Origin: Desulfatibacillum alkenivorans DSM 16219
GTDB taxonomy: Bacteria; Desulfobacterota; Desulfobacteria; Desulfobacterales; Desulfatibacillaceae
Assembly (NCBI RefSeq): GCF_900142135.1
Contig: NZ_FQZU01000004.1
Coordinates: 124,001 to 188,000, forward strand
Length of the DNA stretch: 64,000 nucleotides
Direction: 5' to 3'
Shown here: piece by piece, positions 1-7,437 of the stretch
How the letters are laid out: every line of letters starts with the position of its first letter
Position numbering within the stretch: the first letter of the stretch is position 1
Notes under the pieces: model-generated
The model's database searches: none
What the model was told of the DNA's origin: nothing
What the model saw: the letters and a program-made list of their open reading frames with translations, nothing else
Program-made: the position numbers and the translations under genes

Positions 1-183
1 TACGCCTTGTTGCAGCGCAATCTGGTTTACACCGGAATCACCCGGGCCAAACGCCTTATGGTGCTGGTGGGCAGCCAAAAGGCCGTGTCCCTGGCCGTGG
101 GAAACGACACGCCGTCCCGGCGCGCCACCCGGCTGGCTCACAGGCTGCGCCAAACCTCCCCGTCCCTGGTGGATGACCAATAG
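1..183 (+). CDS. C-terminal end of a RecD2/TraA-type ATP-dependent helicase (partial)
   Basis: The window opens inside this gene; only the last 60 codons are present. The visible residues include LVYTGITRAKRLMVLVGS near the start, which is the last conserved helicase block (motif VI, with the TGITRAK arginine) of superfamily 1 RecD-like enzymes. It is followed by a short poorly conserved tail with KAVSLAV. RecD2-type helicases unwind DNA 5' to 3' in replication and repair outside the RecBCD complex. A UvrD-type end is possible, but the phrase fits RecD2 better. The next gene begins 8 bases after the stop, so they may be co-transcribed. Confidence 0.7.
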   Translation, partial: YALLQRNLVYTGITRAKRLMVLVGSQKAVSLAVGNDTPSRRATRLAHRLRQTSPSLVDDQ

Positions 184-191
184 AGGCTCCA

Positions 192-938
192 ATGATCAAG
201 CCGTCCGCATATTTTTATCCCATTCTGCTGCTGATCGCGCTGCTGTGCTTTCCGGCCCTTCTTTGCGCGGAATTCTACAGATACAAAGACGATTCCGGAA
301 AGACCTGTTATGTGGACGACATCGCAAAAGTTCCTCCCGAATACAGGGACCAGATAAAAAGCTACACCGAAGAGTCGGACCACATGACTCCCGCCGAAAA
401 AGCGGCCCTGGAAGCCAGGAGGGAGCGGGAGCGGGCCTATCGCCAAATGCGCCGGGAGCAGCTATTGGAGGCCCAGCGCGAACGGCAAAAAATGCAGCAG
501 TTGCAGAACAAGGCGGACGCGGCAACCGCCAATGACGTCAGGGGTTCGCACGGATACACGGCCGTGACCATCGCCAACAACCAGGTGGTGGTGCCGGTTC
601 AGTTCCGTTTTAAGGGCAAGACCGTAACCGCATCCATGCTGTTGGACACCGGCGCCAACAGGACTTTGATCAACAAAGACGTGGGCGAGCGGTTGGGTTT
701 GAAGCCGGAGGACGGGGGCATGACAGGCATCCAGGTTGTGGGGGGAGGGCTGCTGCCTGCCATGGACATACCCGTGGATGAAATCAGGGTGGGCCCCAAT
801 AAAAGAAAAAACATGAACGTCCTTGTGCTGGAAAGAAGGGCCGCCGGCGGCCACGACGGCTTGTTGGGCATGGATTTTCTCATGGGCTACAAGTTTCATG
901 TGGACTACGACAAGCAGCGCCTTGTCTGGTCCCGCTAA
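192..938 (+). CDS. Exported retropepsin-like aspartic protease with N-terminal DUF4124
   Basis: The 248-residue protein has a signal peptide (hydrophobic residues about 9-26, ending LLCAEF). A DUF4124-like segment follows (YRYKDDSGKTCYVDD, about 29-60), then a charged probable coiled coil (about 65-110). A clan-AA aspartic protease domain occupies about 120-248. The catalytic motif LLDTGANRTLI is at 150-160 with Asp152, and a late G(L)LGMDFL motif closes the fold. Single-domain retropepsins of this type work as dimers. Location is probably periplasmic or inner-membrane attached; the substrate is unknown. ATG 192 follows AGAGG at proper spacing and lies just after the helicase stop. Confidence 0.8.
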   Translation: MIKPSAYFYPILLLIALLCFPALLCAEFYRYKDDSGKTCYVDDIAKVPPEYRDQIKSYTEESDHMTPAEKAALEARRERERAYRQMRREQLLEAQRERQKMQQLQNKADAATANDVRGSHGYTAVTIANNQVVVPVQFRFKGKTVTASMLLDTGANRTLINKDVGERLGLKPEDGGMTGIQVVGGGLLPAMDIPVDEIRVGPNKRKNMNVLVLERRAAGGHDGLLGMDFLMGYKFHVDYDKQRLVWSR

Positions 939-954
939 AAATGGGGGAAAGTTG

Positions 955-1689
955 ATGGTAAAAAGCGAGTGGAAGCCTGAAGAGGAAATCAGGCTGGCCT
1001 TGGAGGGAAAGGATCGCATCGCCGTCATCTCCTGCGCCGTTTGCGCCAACCTGAGCGGCACGGGCGGTTATCAGGGGCTGAAAAAAATGCGCCGCCTGGC
1101 GAAAAAATGGGGCAAAAAGGTTGTTGTCTCCCAATGCGTTGTGGCCTGCTGCTCCCAGGAAATCATGGGCCAGACCAAAAAAGTGCACCTGGACCCCGTC
1201 GCCGCCAAATGCGACGCCCTGGTCATGCTCTCCTGCTCCGGCGGCGTTAAATCCGCATTCATTACAGATCCCGGCATGCCCATTGTCGCGGCCCTGGACT
1301 CCATGGGAAGCGCTGTGGTCACGCGGAAAGAAAGCATTATTGCGGAAAGCCTGTGCACCGGCTGCGGCCAGTGCGTCCTCACTTACACCGGCGGCGTCTG
1401 CCCGATAGCCAAGTGCCCGGCCAAGCGCCAATATTCCCCCTGCCCCAAACAGCCCCGGGAGGGCGATCAGTGCGCCTTGGACCCCGCTCGCAAATGCGTG
1501 TGGAAGGAAATTGAAAAGCGTGGAGACCTCCAGGCCCTCCAGGCCCTGGAAGCAAGGCATAAAAACAGCGGCGAACCCCGCCTCGCCGCTGAAATTCCTC
1601 AGGAGTTCCCCGGCCTGGGCAAGGCCCTGGCCGGATGGGCCATGGCCAAAAGCGGCCGCTTCGCCCGGATAATCAGTTCGATTTTGTAA
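955..1689 (+). CDS. Methylene-tetrahydrofolate reductase C-terminal-type Cys-rich protein (MetV-like)
   Basis: The 244-residue protein resembles the MTHFR-C domain family (MetV-like zinc protein) that partners MetF in the Wood-Ljungdahl pathway of acetogens and sulfate reducers. The N-terminal half carries the SCAVCANLSGTGG motif. The C-terminal half is rich in cysteine: CTGCGQC, CPIAKCP, SPCPKQPREGDQCALDP and KCVWKEI, as in the family. ATG 955 is chosen because GGGGGAAAG lies just upstream and because the longer reading would overlap the protease gene in another frame. No metF lies next to it here, so its partner must be elsewhere, or it may act on another C1 or corrinoid reaction. Confidence 0.75.
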   Translation: MVKSEWKPEEEIRLALEGKDRIAVISCAVCANLSGTGGYQGLKKMRRLAKKWGKKVVVSQCVVACCSQEIMGQTKKVHLDPVAAKCDALVMLSCSGGVKSAFITDPGMPIVAALDSMGSAVVTRKESIIAESLCTGCGQCVLTYTGGVCPIAKCPAKRQYSPCPKQPREGDQCALDPARKCVWKEIEKRGDLQALQALEARHKNSGEPRLAAEIPQEFPGLGKALAGWAMAKSGRFARIISSIL

Positions 1690-1778
1690 TCCTGAGCCAA
1701 ATGTGCTTTAGAGATTGCTCCCTTCCTCCGCCAAGATTGCAGGAACACTGGGTCCCCGTTTCCGGGAGTGCAGAGTTA

Positions 1779-1853
1779 GGGGGACACGATCCTTATCTCA
1801 TCGGAGTCCTTGCTGATTAGGTTCACTATACCCGAGATAAGGTCATGTCCCCC
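1779..1853. repeat. GGGGACA/CTTATCTC inverted-repeat element, copy 1
   Basis: The left arm (1779-1799) runs GGGGGACACGAT then CCTTATCTC. The right arm (1834-1853), GAGATAAGGTCATGTCCCCC, is its reverse complement apart from one substitution and one inserted base. The loop is about 34 bases. Related elements lie at 40711-40774, 43309-43381 and 58084-58156. It could be a REP/MITE-like mobile remnant or a transcription-stopping hairpin; no transposase is beside it. Confidence 0.7.
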
Positions 1854-2155
1854 AAACTCATCCCTGCGTCTCCCTTCACGGGGATGACCGAGAGCGGAAG
1901 CTTTAACTGCCAAAAGGTTTTGGATCCTCCCTTATCCTGACGGAAGGGCGGCAAGCGTCCTCCGGATTTTAGTCAGGCGCAAAAGGCCGTCATCCCGGCA
2001 AGGGCGATCCGCTTTTCAGGATCGTCCGCAAGCCGGGACCCAGCGTCATTTTGGACTTGCCTTGGAATATAACCATTGGTTTGCACGCGACATAGTATGA
2101 GCACCCAGGAATTCTATTCCCGAGGAGGCAGCCGGCATTTTTTTGTTGACCAGTC

Positions 2156-2173
2156 GTGTATTATGTACTACAC
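2156..2173. promoter_or_regulatory. Imperfect palindrome upstream of the tandem protease pair
   Basis: GTGTATTATGTACTACAC is an imperfect 18-bp palindrome about 70 bp upstream of the start codon at 2245. A TTGACC hexamer at 2146-2151 is a possible -35, with TACACA at 2169-2174 as a weak -10 at 17 bp spacing. If this is the promoter, the palindrome covers it, as a repressor site would. This is only a sequence-shape argument. Confidence 0.3.
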
Positions 2174-2244
2174 AATAAATAAATGCCCATGATAATGTCA
2201 GGCCCATTGTTTCGTTCCTTTTTACTGCAAAGGAGGAAAGTGCC

Positions 2245-2820
2245 ATGTCAAGAGATGTGAACGTCCCCCCAGCCCTTGTGGCCCAGCAAACCGGCGCCTG
2301 GTGCTTCGCCGCCGCGGAGCAGATGGCGCGCGCTTACTACGGGCTCCCTGTCCTTAACCAGTACGAAATCGCCTACAACAGCCTCATGCAACTGGTCGGG
2401 GCCATGGCGCCGCCCCATTTGGCCAATTGGAACAACGCCACACTGCTTGATTTGATGAACGGCGTGGTTGCGGATATTACGCCCGCCCAGTTGGCCGTGA
2501 GCGGCAACCCTCCTAATCCCAACAGCCAGCGGGTCGCCCTGGTGCAAAACACAATGGGGGCTTTTAACATAGCGCCTTTTGCGGGGGCGAGTTTAGGCGG
2601 ACAGGCCACCCAGGGGAATTTCCGGGCCGATATAGAGGCCAACAAGATCGTGGTGATCGGAAACTTTATCCATTACTATGTGGTTTATGGATATAACGAC
2701 ATCAACGGATTTGACCTCAAAGTCCGGGACCCCATGCCCACGGGCGTGGGAGGCCTTTCCACAACGGTTCCCTACGCCAACTTCAACGCTTGGCACGCCA
2801 AAGTGGTGATCCGGTTTTAA
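2245..2820 (+). CDS. Papain-fold cysteine protease-like protein (C39/C70 type), paralogue 1
   Basis: The 191-residue protein has no signal peptide. It matches the layout of small papain-fold peptidases such as the C39-like and AvrRpt2 (C70) groups. Gln14/15 precede the likely nucleophile Cys20 in TGAWCFAAAEQM. His143 lies in NFIHYYVVYGYN and Asp162 in KVRDPMP, in the usual Cys-His-Asp order. The region between is poorly conserved but contains SGNPPNPNS, also found in the next gene. ATG 2245 has an excellent Shine-Dalgarno sequence. The neighbour at 2937 is a clear paralogue, so this is a tandem duplication. Possible roles are an effector, a bacteriocin-processing enzyme or a regulatory protease; nothing nearby (ABC exporter, secretion genes) decides it. 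Confidence 0.65.
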   Translation: MSRDVNVPPALVAQQTGAWCFAAAEQMARAYYGLPVLNQYEIAYNSLMQLVGAMAPPHLANWNNATLLDLMNGVVADITPAQLAVSGNPPNPNSQRVALVQNTMGAFNIAPFAGASLGGQATQGNFRADIEANKIVVIGNFIHYYVVYGYNDINGFDLKVRDPMPTGVGGLSTTVPYANFNAWHAKVVIRF

Positions 2821-2936
2821 TCCTTTGGGCGTGTCAAAGCGATTTTGCGCGCCTGGCGCGTTTAGGACGGATTTTGGCAGGGAACCGCGCATGCCTGAGA
2901 ATATCCGCCTGGCCGCGCATTTATGGAGGTATTGCT

Positions 2937-3509
2937 ATGTCCAGAGACGTGACCGGCCCTCCGGGCCTGGTGGCCCAGGAAACCGGCGCATGGTGCTTCG
3001 CCGCCGCAGAGCAAATGGTCAGGGCTTACCTGAACATGGAGGTTCCCTCCCAGTACGGCATCGCCTATGCCAGTCTCATGCTGCTGATCAGCCAGGGAGA
3101 TCCTGATCTTCTTCTCGCCTGGTCAACCGCCGCCGAAACCGACTTGTTGCTGGAAGTGGACGACGATATCACCCCCGAACAATTGGAGGTCTCAGGCAAT
3201 CCACCCAATCCGGACAGCGAGAGAGTCGCAATGGTAAAGCGCACGTACGGAATCTTCAACCACTGGGATCTTGGCGGAGCCATTAGCTCTTCCTGTTTAC
3301 CCCGGGACTTCCGGGAGGATATCGGCTCTGACAAGCTGGTGGTGATCGGCAACCGGAATCACTATTATGTAGTCTATGGATATACGGACGCCGGCCCCTT
3401 TATCCTGCGCGCCAGAGACCCGTTCCCTCCCGGCCTTGGGGCCGGGACAAGACTGATCCCATGGGGGGATTTTAACGTGTGGGAATACAAGGTGGTCATC
3501 CGGTTTTAA
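2937..3509 (+). CDS. Papain-fold cysteine protease-like protein (C39/C70 type), paralogue 2
   Basis: The 190-residue protein is closely related to its upstream neighbour over the whole length: both start MSRDV, share TGAWCFAAAEQM with the presumed catalytic Cys20, share SGNPPNP, and end in KVVIRF. The His is in NRNHYYVVYGYT and the Asp in RARDPFPPG. ATG 2937 is chosen over the longer open frame because GGAGG lies at the right distance and because the first residues then align with paralogue 1. The 116-bp gap and same strand suggest one transcript. Divergence of the central part against preserved catalytic motifs suggests both copies remain functional with different targets. Confidence 0.65.
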   Translation: MSRDVTGPPGLVAQETGAWCFAAAEQMVRAYLNMEVPSQYGIAYASLMLLISQGDPDLLLAWSTAAETDLLLEVDDDITPEQLEVSGNPPNPDSERVAMVKRTYGIFNHWDLGGAISSSCLPRDFREDIGSDKLVVIGNRNHYYVVYGYTDAGPFILRARDPFPPGLGAGTRLIPWGDFNVWEYKVVIRF

Positions 3510-3521
3510 AGGGCGAAGCGG

Positions 3522-4352
3522 TCAGGCGGCCTTTTCGCCTTTAAGCTCGCCGGCCAGGCGAGTGAGGGTTTTCTGCATGGCGGCTTCCACCTTGTCGGCG
3601 CATTGGTTGACGTAATCAAGGTCCTCCGCGGCCTCGGGGCCGCGGCGGCGGAATCGTATGGGCTTCATGGCCTCGATCTTGATTTTGGCCGGGTAGGGCA
3701 GAAAGACCGGCGCAGGTCCGGGCACGACTCCCCAGGGCAGGCACAAGGTGAGGGGCCACACTTTGGAGCGCAGCCATTTATCCATGCCCAGGGCCTTGGC
3801 GAGCCATTGGTTGTCGCTCACGATAATAGTCGTCGACTGGGCGCCCGCCGCCACAAAGGGAATGATGGGAACCTTTTCCCTGAGCGCCAGCTTCATGTAT
3901 CCCCGGCGGCCGCTGAATACAATCTTGTTCCTGTGCTTGAAGGGCCTCCAGGCGTCCGTATCTCCCCCGGGATAGACCACCACCTTTTTACCCTGGGCGA
4001 AGGCCTTGGCCGCGTTCTCGTGGCAGGCCCGGATTCCGCCCATTTTCGTAAGCACTTGATTGACCCCGGGCAGCCTGATGGGCAAGTCATGGGCCAGCCC
4101 GTAGGGCAGGGCGTCCACGCCCAGAACTTTGTACGCCTCCGTAAAGAAAATAAAGGTGTCCAGGGTCATCATCCCCATATTGTGGTTGCCTACATACAAC
4201 GCCGGCCCTCGGGGGACGTTCTCCAGGCCGTGCACCGAAGCGCGGAAATAGGCCTTCAGCAGCCTGCCCGTCAAAGGGGAAACCCAGTCGATGAGGCCGA
4301 GGTCCCTGTTGTCCAGGGCGTCGATGTCCCGCATTTTTAGAAAATCCAGCAT
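3522..4352 (-). CDS. Lysophospholipid/diacylglycerol acyltransferase family protein (LPLAT, PlsC-like)
   Basis: The roughly 276-residue membrane-associated acyltransferase carries the LPLAT block ALYVGNHNMGMMTLDTF, with the conserved Asn-His. Downstream are GGIRACHENAAKAFAQGKKVVVYPGG (a glycine-rich acceptor-binding block) and VPIIPFVAAGA. The spacing resembles the MGAT/DGAT-like branch rather than classic PlsC, since the His-to-Asp distance is longer than HX4D. It would transfer acyl groups to glycerolipids at the inner membrane. The start is uncertain: Met at 4352 begins the conserved protein, but its Shine-Dalgarno is weak and the frame stays open to 4535. It is convergent with the protease pair. 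Confidence 0.75.
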   Translation of the reverse strand: MLDFLKMRDIDALDNRDLGLIDWVSPLTGRLLKAYFRASVHGLENVPRGPALYVGNHNMGMMTLDTFIFFTEAYKVLGVDALPYGLAHDLPIRLPGVNQVLTKMGGIRACHENAAKAFAQGKKVVVYPGGDTDAWRPFKHRNKIVFSGRRGYMKLALREKVPIIPFVAAGAQSTTIIVSDNQWLAKALGMDKWLRSKVWPLTLCLPWGVVPGPAPVFLPYPAKIKIEAMKPIRFRRRGPEAAEDLDYVNQCADKVEAAMQKTLTRLAGELKGEKAA

Positions 4353-4658
4353 GGTTTGTCTCAAGGCCTTTAAGAGAGATTTTTTGATGAGAATTCCACG
4401 TTTGATAAACAGGATACCACACCCGAACCCTTTGACGCAACATGTCATGAGCACATGCCGCGATCGCCTGCCGCAGTATTTCCCCCATCCCCGTGGAGAA
4501 ATGCGGCGGGATGATGAGGGCTGTGATGCAATCATCGCGGCGCAATTACGGAAAGGGGGACCCAGCGTCCCTTTCTGTATTGATTTGGAGCCAATGGGCG
4601 TTCCGTTTATTTGTCTGCTACATGGAGCCGCTTTTCATAAAAAGTCGTCCGCCCCCCC

Positions 4659-4686
4659 TTGACAGGGCATGGCGTTGCGTTATTTT
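4659..4686 (+). promoter_or_regulatory. Sigma-70-type promoter for the sHSP genes
   Basis: TTGACA (4659-4664, perfect) is followed after 16 bp by TATTTT (4681-4686). Transcription would begin near 4693, giving a leader of about 260 bases before the first heat-shock gene. Such a long leader leaves room for RNA-level control. Confidence 0.5.
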
Positions 4687-4770
4687 GTATTCGTAAGTTG
4701 AATGTATTCATAAGAATAACATCGCAGCTGATATTTTTTTCTGTCTTTCAGCCGAAGAAGGAGGAAAAAA

Positions 4771-4794
4771 ATGAAACCCAACGCCTTTCCATAA
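4771..4794 (+). CDS. Possible 7-codon leader peptide MKPNAFP
   Basis: ATG 4771 is preceded by AAGGAGG (4757-4763), the strongest ribosome-binding site in the neighbourhood, but the frame closes after seven codons with TAA. It lies inside the predicted leader of the small heat-shock operon. It may be an upstream frame that tunes translation or RNA stability, the relic of a lost gene, or chance. Confidence 0.3.
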   Translation: MKPNAFP

Positions 4795-4950
4795 AGAACC
4801 GCCCTTAATGCAGGAATTCGGGGCCGTTAATCCCTCCCTGCAAGCTGGAAAAATCCCAACCAAACAGATCGCACCTGACAAGTGAGGTCCCTTTTCGGAG
4901 GAAAAGCGCTCTTTCGAAACCGCGGCCTATTGTGCGGAAAGGAGAATCTC

Positions 4951-5619
4951 ATGGAACTGGAAAAGAAATACACCGTGGCCAAAATCGGCGTTCTGGCTCT
5001 TTTGGCGGTTTGCGTCCTGCTGGGCGCCGCCCTGCTGAAAGACAAGGACGAGCCCATCCGAATTGACGATTTGAGTGCGCCTGCCATGCCCAAGGGCCTT
5101 GAGTCTTTTTCAAAATCTTTCTCCAAGGAGTTCAAGCAGGGCCAGGATCAGGCCTTTGACATGCTGGATAAATTTTTTGATGAGGGCTTTTTCAAGGACA
5201 ACTCCGACCCCTTCCAAAAGATGGAGCAGATGAGAAGGGATATCCACAAAAAACTGGAGAAAGGACTGCAGGGCTCTTTTGACGACTCCTGGGACGATTG
5301 GTACGACGCCCGGTTTACGGGCCACGATTCCTTTTCCATGAGCATGGAGGATAAGGCCCACGCCTATGAGTACAAGATTTCCATACCCAACCGGTCGAGC
5401 CAGGATTTGAAGGTGGACGTCACCAAAGACGGCATTCAAATTTCGGGAACCCTGAACAAAGTAGTGGAAAAGAAAAACGCCGACGGCGAGGTGACGGCCA
5501 GGCAGGAGGTTGCCTCCACCGTCAGCCAGCGGTTTTCCCTGCCTGACGACGCCAATTACGGAAGCGCCAAAATCACCAACGGCGATGACCAGATAATCAT
5601 CACCGTGCCCAAAGTATAG
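4951..5619 (+). CDS. Membrane-anchored small heat-shock protein (Hsp20/alpha-crystallin fold)
   Basis: The 222-residue protein has one N-terminal hydrophobic segment (about residues 10-27, VAKIGVLALLAVCVLLGAALL), then an acidic, Phe-rich region (about 40-110) and an alpha-crystallin domain at the C-terminus (YEYKISIPNRSSQDLKVDV, SQRFSLPDD, DDQIIITVPKV). The A-x-x-x-n-G-v-l motif of typical Hsp20 is altered to AKITNGDDQIIITVP. The anchor suggests holdase activity at the membrane or in the periplasm rather than in the cytosol. ATG 4951 has AAAGGAG six bases upstream. It pairs with the soluble family member 81 bp downstream, probably in one operon. Confidence 0.8.
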   Translation: MELEKKYTVAKIGVLALLAVCVLLGAALLKDKDEPIRIDDLSAPAMPKGLESFSKSFSKEFKQGQDQAFDMLDKFFDEGFFKDNSDPFQKMEQMRRDIHKKLEKGLQGSFDDSWDDWYDARFTGHDSFSMSMEDKAHAYEYKISIPNRSSQDLKVDVTKDGIQISGTLNKVVEKKNADGEVTARQEVASTVSQRFSLPDDANYGSAKITNGDDQIIITVPKV

Positions 5620-5700
5620 TATGGAAGGCCCGCCGGTCAGGCGGAACTGTGTTGCGGGAATTGTCCGCTAATTGTGATCAAGAGCAAGGAGGTCATTATT

Positions 5701-6258
5701 ATGGATGCCAAAAAACTCGCACCATGGAACTGGTTTAAAAAGGAACAGGAAGAAAAAAATCTGCCCATTGTGAACAAAAGCGCCGAGCAGGCTGTGCAGC
5801 CCCGGGCGCCCCTGGCCCAGTTGCACAGTGAAATCGACAGGATGTTCGATGACGTGTTCCGCAGCTTCGGCATGCCCGGCCTGGGAACCGGTTGGAGCCT
5901 GCCGGCCTTGACCAGGGACCCGTGGATCAAGCCCACCCTGGACATCAGCGCCGCAGATAAGGAATATCAGGTTTCCGTGGAACTGCCCGGCATGGAGGAA
6001 AAGGACATCCACCTGGAATTAGACAAGGACGTCCTGCGGATTTCCGGCGAGAAAAAGCAGGAGACCGAAGAAAAGGGCAAGAACCACTACCGGATGGAAC
6101 GCTCTTACGGCTCGTTCCAGCGGGTCCTGTCATTGCCCAATGATGCGGATCAGGACGGCATCAAAGCATCTTATAAAAACGGGGTCATGAAAATCAGCAT
6201 CCCCAGAAAGGAAGCCCCGGCTTCACAGGGCCGGAAAATCGAAGTGTCCGCCGCATGA
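5701..6258 (+). CDS. Small heat-shock protein, Hsp20 family
   Basis: The 185-residue protein has a full alpha-crystallin domain (about 80-175): VELPGMEEKDIHLELDKDVLRISGEKK, SYGSFQRVLSLPND and the hallmark ASYKNGVMKISIPRK. The N-terminal arm contains the dimer/oligomer segment LAQLHSEIDRMFDDVFRSFG seen in bacterial HspA/IbpA relatives. It acts as an ATP-independent holdase in the cytoplasm. ATG 5701 is chosen over an upstream GTG because AAGGAGG sits immediately before it. A bidirectional hairpin terminator follows at 6298. Confidence 0.92.
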   Translation: MDAKKLAPWNWFKKEQEEKNLPIVNKSAEQAVQPRAPLAQLHSEIDRMFDDVFRSFGMPGLGTGWSLPALTRDPWIKPTLDISAADKEYQVSVELPGMEEKDIHLELDKDVLRISGEKKQETEEKGKNHYRMERSYGSFQRVLSLPNDADQDGIKASYKNGVMKISIPRKEAPASQGRKIEVSAA

Positions 6259-6297
6259 CGCTTGAGATATGTATCGCGTTCCCTGAAGTAAAAACAA

Positions 6298-6333
6298 AAG
6301 CGCCGCCCCGGTCAAGAAGCCGGAGCGGCGTTT
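6298..6333. terminator. Bidirectional rho-independent terminator after the sHSP genes
   Basis: CGCCGCCCCGG pairs with CCGGAGCGGCG (6301-6330) around an 8-base loop, with an A-run on the left and TTT on the right. It would stop transcription from both sides. Confidence 0.75.
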
Positions 6334-6348
6334 GATTACAAATTGCGT

Positions 6349-6514
6349 TTAAAAAGGTAATAATATTCGGGGAACAAACGATGATAGATTCTTCGCGACT
6401 ACTGTCGTCGAACCTCTCCATGGTGGCGCCAAAGGCTATAACTATCGAACCAGACAGAAGGGCGAAGTGAATGCCTGCCAGGGTGAGAGCAGCAATAAAC
6501 AGCCTTTTTGGCAT
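6349..6514 (-). pseudogene. Probable frame-broken small membrane protein
   Basis: The first 40 or so residues read MPKRLFIAALTLAGIHFALLSGSIVIAFGATMERFDDSS. This is one membrane helix followed by a short charged stretch, like small uncharacterised bacterial membrane proteins. The same frame then runs on through the sHSP terminator and into the sHSP gene, which is not credible. Shifting one base after the DDSSREES part gives LSSFVPRILLPF and a stop at 6349-6351, a more natural hydrophobic end. I therefore read it as a gene with one frameshift, or as a relic. The family call is from memory only. Confidence 0.35.
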
Positions 6515-6552
6515 TGGCGCCGGCTCCGCTTTTGGGGTGGATCAATGGAAGA

Positions 6553-7380
6553 TTAAAAGACCCTGCACTTGGGCCCTACGATCATCATGTTATTGATGAT
6601 CTGGGACTGGATGACCTCCAGCTTGCTGCCGAACAGGGCTTCGCGGATCATGCCGTGGCCGTAAGCGCCGATGACGGTCAAGGCGTCGGGCGGAATCTCG
6701 TAAAGGTTGTCCTCCAGTTTGGACTTGCTCAGAAAATGCCATTCGCGGACGCCTTCCTCCACCACGGAGGTCATTTCCCTCGCCTGGAGCAGGTTGTCCA
6801 GGGTTTCCCGGTTGACGTCCCCTTCCTCGATGGTGAAAAGATCCAGGGGCATGCCGGAGCGCCTGCTAAGCGACAAACCCATGGAAAGGGCTTTGAAGGC
6901 GTTTGCCGAACCGCCGAAAAAAACGGCCACGCTGTTCCAGGGCTTGTAGCACAGGCTGGTCACCAGCACGGGAAAAGGAGCGGCCACGGCGATTCTGCGC
7001 ACCTTGGGGCCGACGTACCCCAGGCCGATGCGGCTTGTTTTGTCGCTCATGCTTCGGGGGCAGCACATGCAGTCGAACCCGATGGGGACGTCGGGCAGGG
7101 TGGAGGCGGTGAAATCCTTGGGCGTGAGAAAGTCCACGGAGACTCCCGCTTTTTTCGCCAGGGCCTCCACGTGCTCCTGGGCCGTTTCCGGGTCCGAAAG
7201 GTAGGACTGGTCCAAATCCACCTGGGTCACTTCGTTTTCAAAGTACATGAGAAACTTGGAATGACGGGGGATGTACACCCTCAGGGTGAAGTCCAGGGTC
7301 TTGCAGAAATACAAGGACTGCATAAAGGTTTCCCGTCCGAAGGCGTTGTTTCTGAAAACGTGTAAGAGACTGTTAACCAT
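6553..7380 (-). CDS. Universal stress protein (UspA-like), probably two degenerate Usp modules
   Basis: The 275-residue protein is about twice the length of a single Usp domain. The C-terminal module is the better one: VAVFFGGSANAFKALSMGLSLS near 150 and TVIGAYGHGMIREALFGSKLEVI near 235-258, the GxGxxxEALFGS signature of the nucleotide-binding loop. The N-terminal module is degenerate (LYFCKTLDFTLRVYIPR). Such proteins bind ATP or AMP and respond to starvation and redox stress. ATG 7380 has AAGGAG upstream. It is transcribed away from the sHSP genes and lies 57 bp downstream of the ClC gene. Confidence 0.82.
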   Translation of the reverse strand: MVNSLLHVFRNNAFGRETFMQSLYFCKTLDFTLRVYIPRHSKFLMYFENEVTQVDLDQSYLSDPETAQEHVEALAKKAGVSVDFLTPKDFTASTLPDVPIGFDCMCCPRSMSDKTSRIGLGYVGPKVRRIAVAAPFPVLVTSLCYKPWNSVAVFFGGSANAFKALSMGLSLSRRSGMPLDLFTIEEGDVNRETLDNLLQAREMTSVVEEGVREWHFLSKSKLEDNLYEIPPDALTVIGAYGHGMIREALFGSKLEVIQSQIINNMMIVGPKCRVF

Positions 7381-7437
7381 GGGATTTGCTCCTTATTCGT
7401 GATTTGTTGAGCAAGGCGCCAAGCTGAGGCCTCAAGG

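Larger units (their letters stand above)
1690..2244. other. 555-bp intergenic region with one repeat and no convincing gene
   Basis: No open frame here has coding character. It holds the inverted-repeat element at 1779-1853 and, near its right end, an imperfect palindrome at 2156-2173 in front of the first protease-like gene. A strong Shine-Dalgarno sequence (AAAGGAGGAAAG) sits at 2229-2240. Confidence 0.7.
4353..4950. other. 598-bp region upstream of the small heat-shock genes
   Basis: No normal-sized gene is supported. The right half looks like a long 5' leader: a promoter at 4659-4686, a strongly ribosome-bound 7-codon frame at 4771-4794, then about 155 bases before the heat-shock start at 4951. 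I saw no CIRCE element and no sigma-32-type CCCCAT box. Confidence 0.55.
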
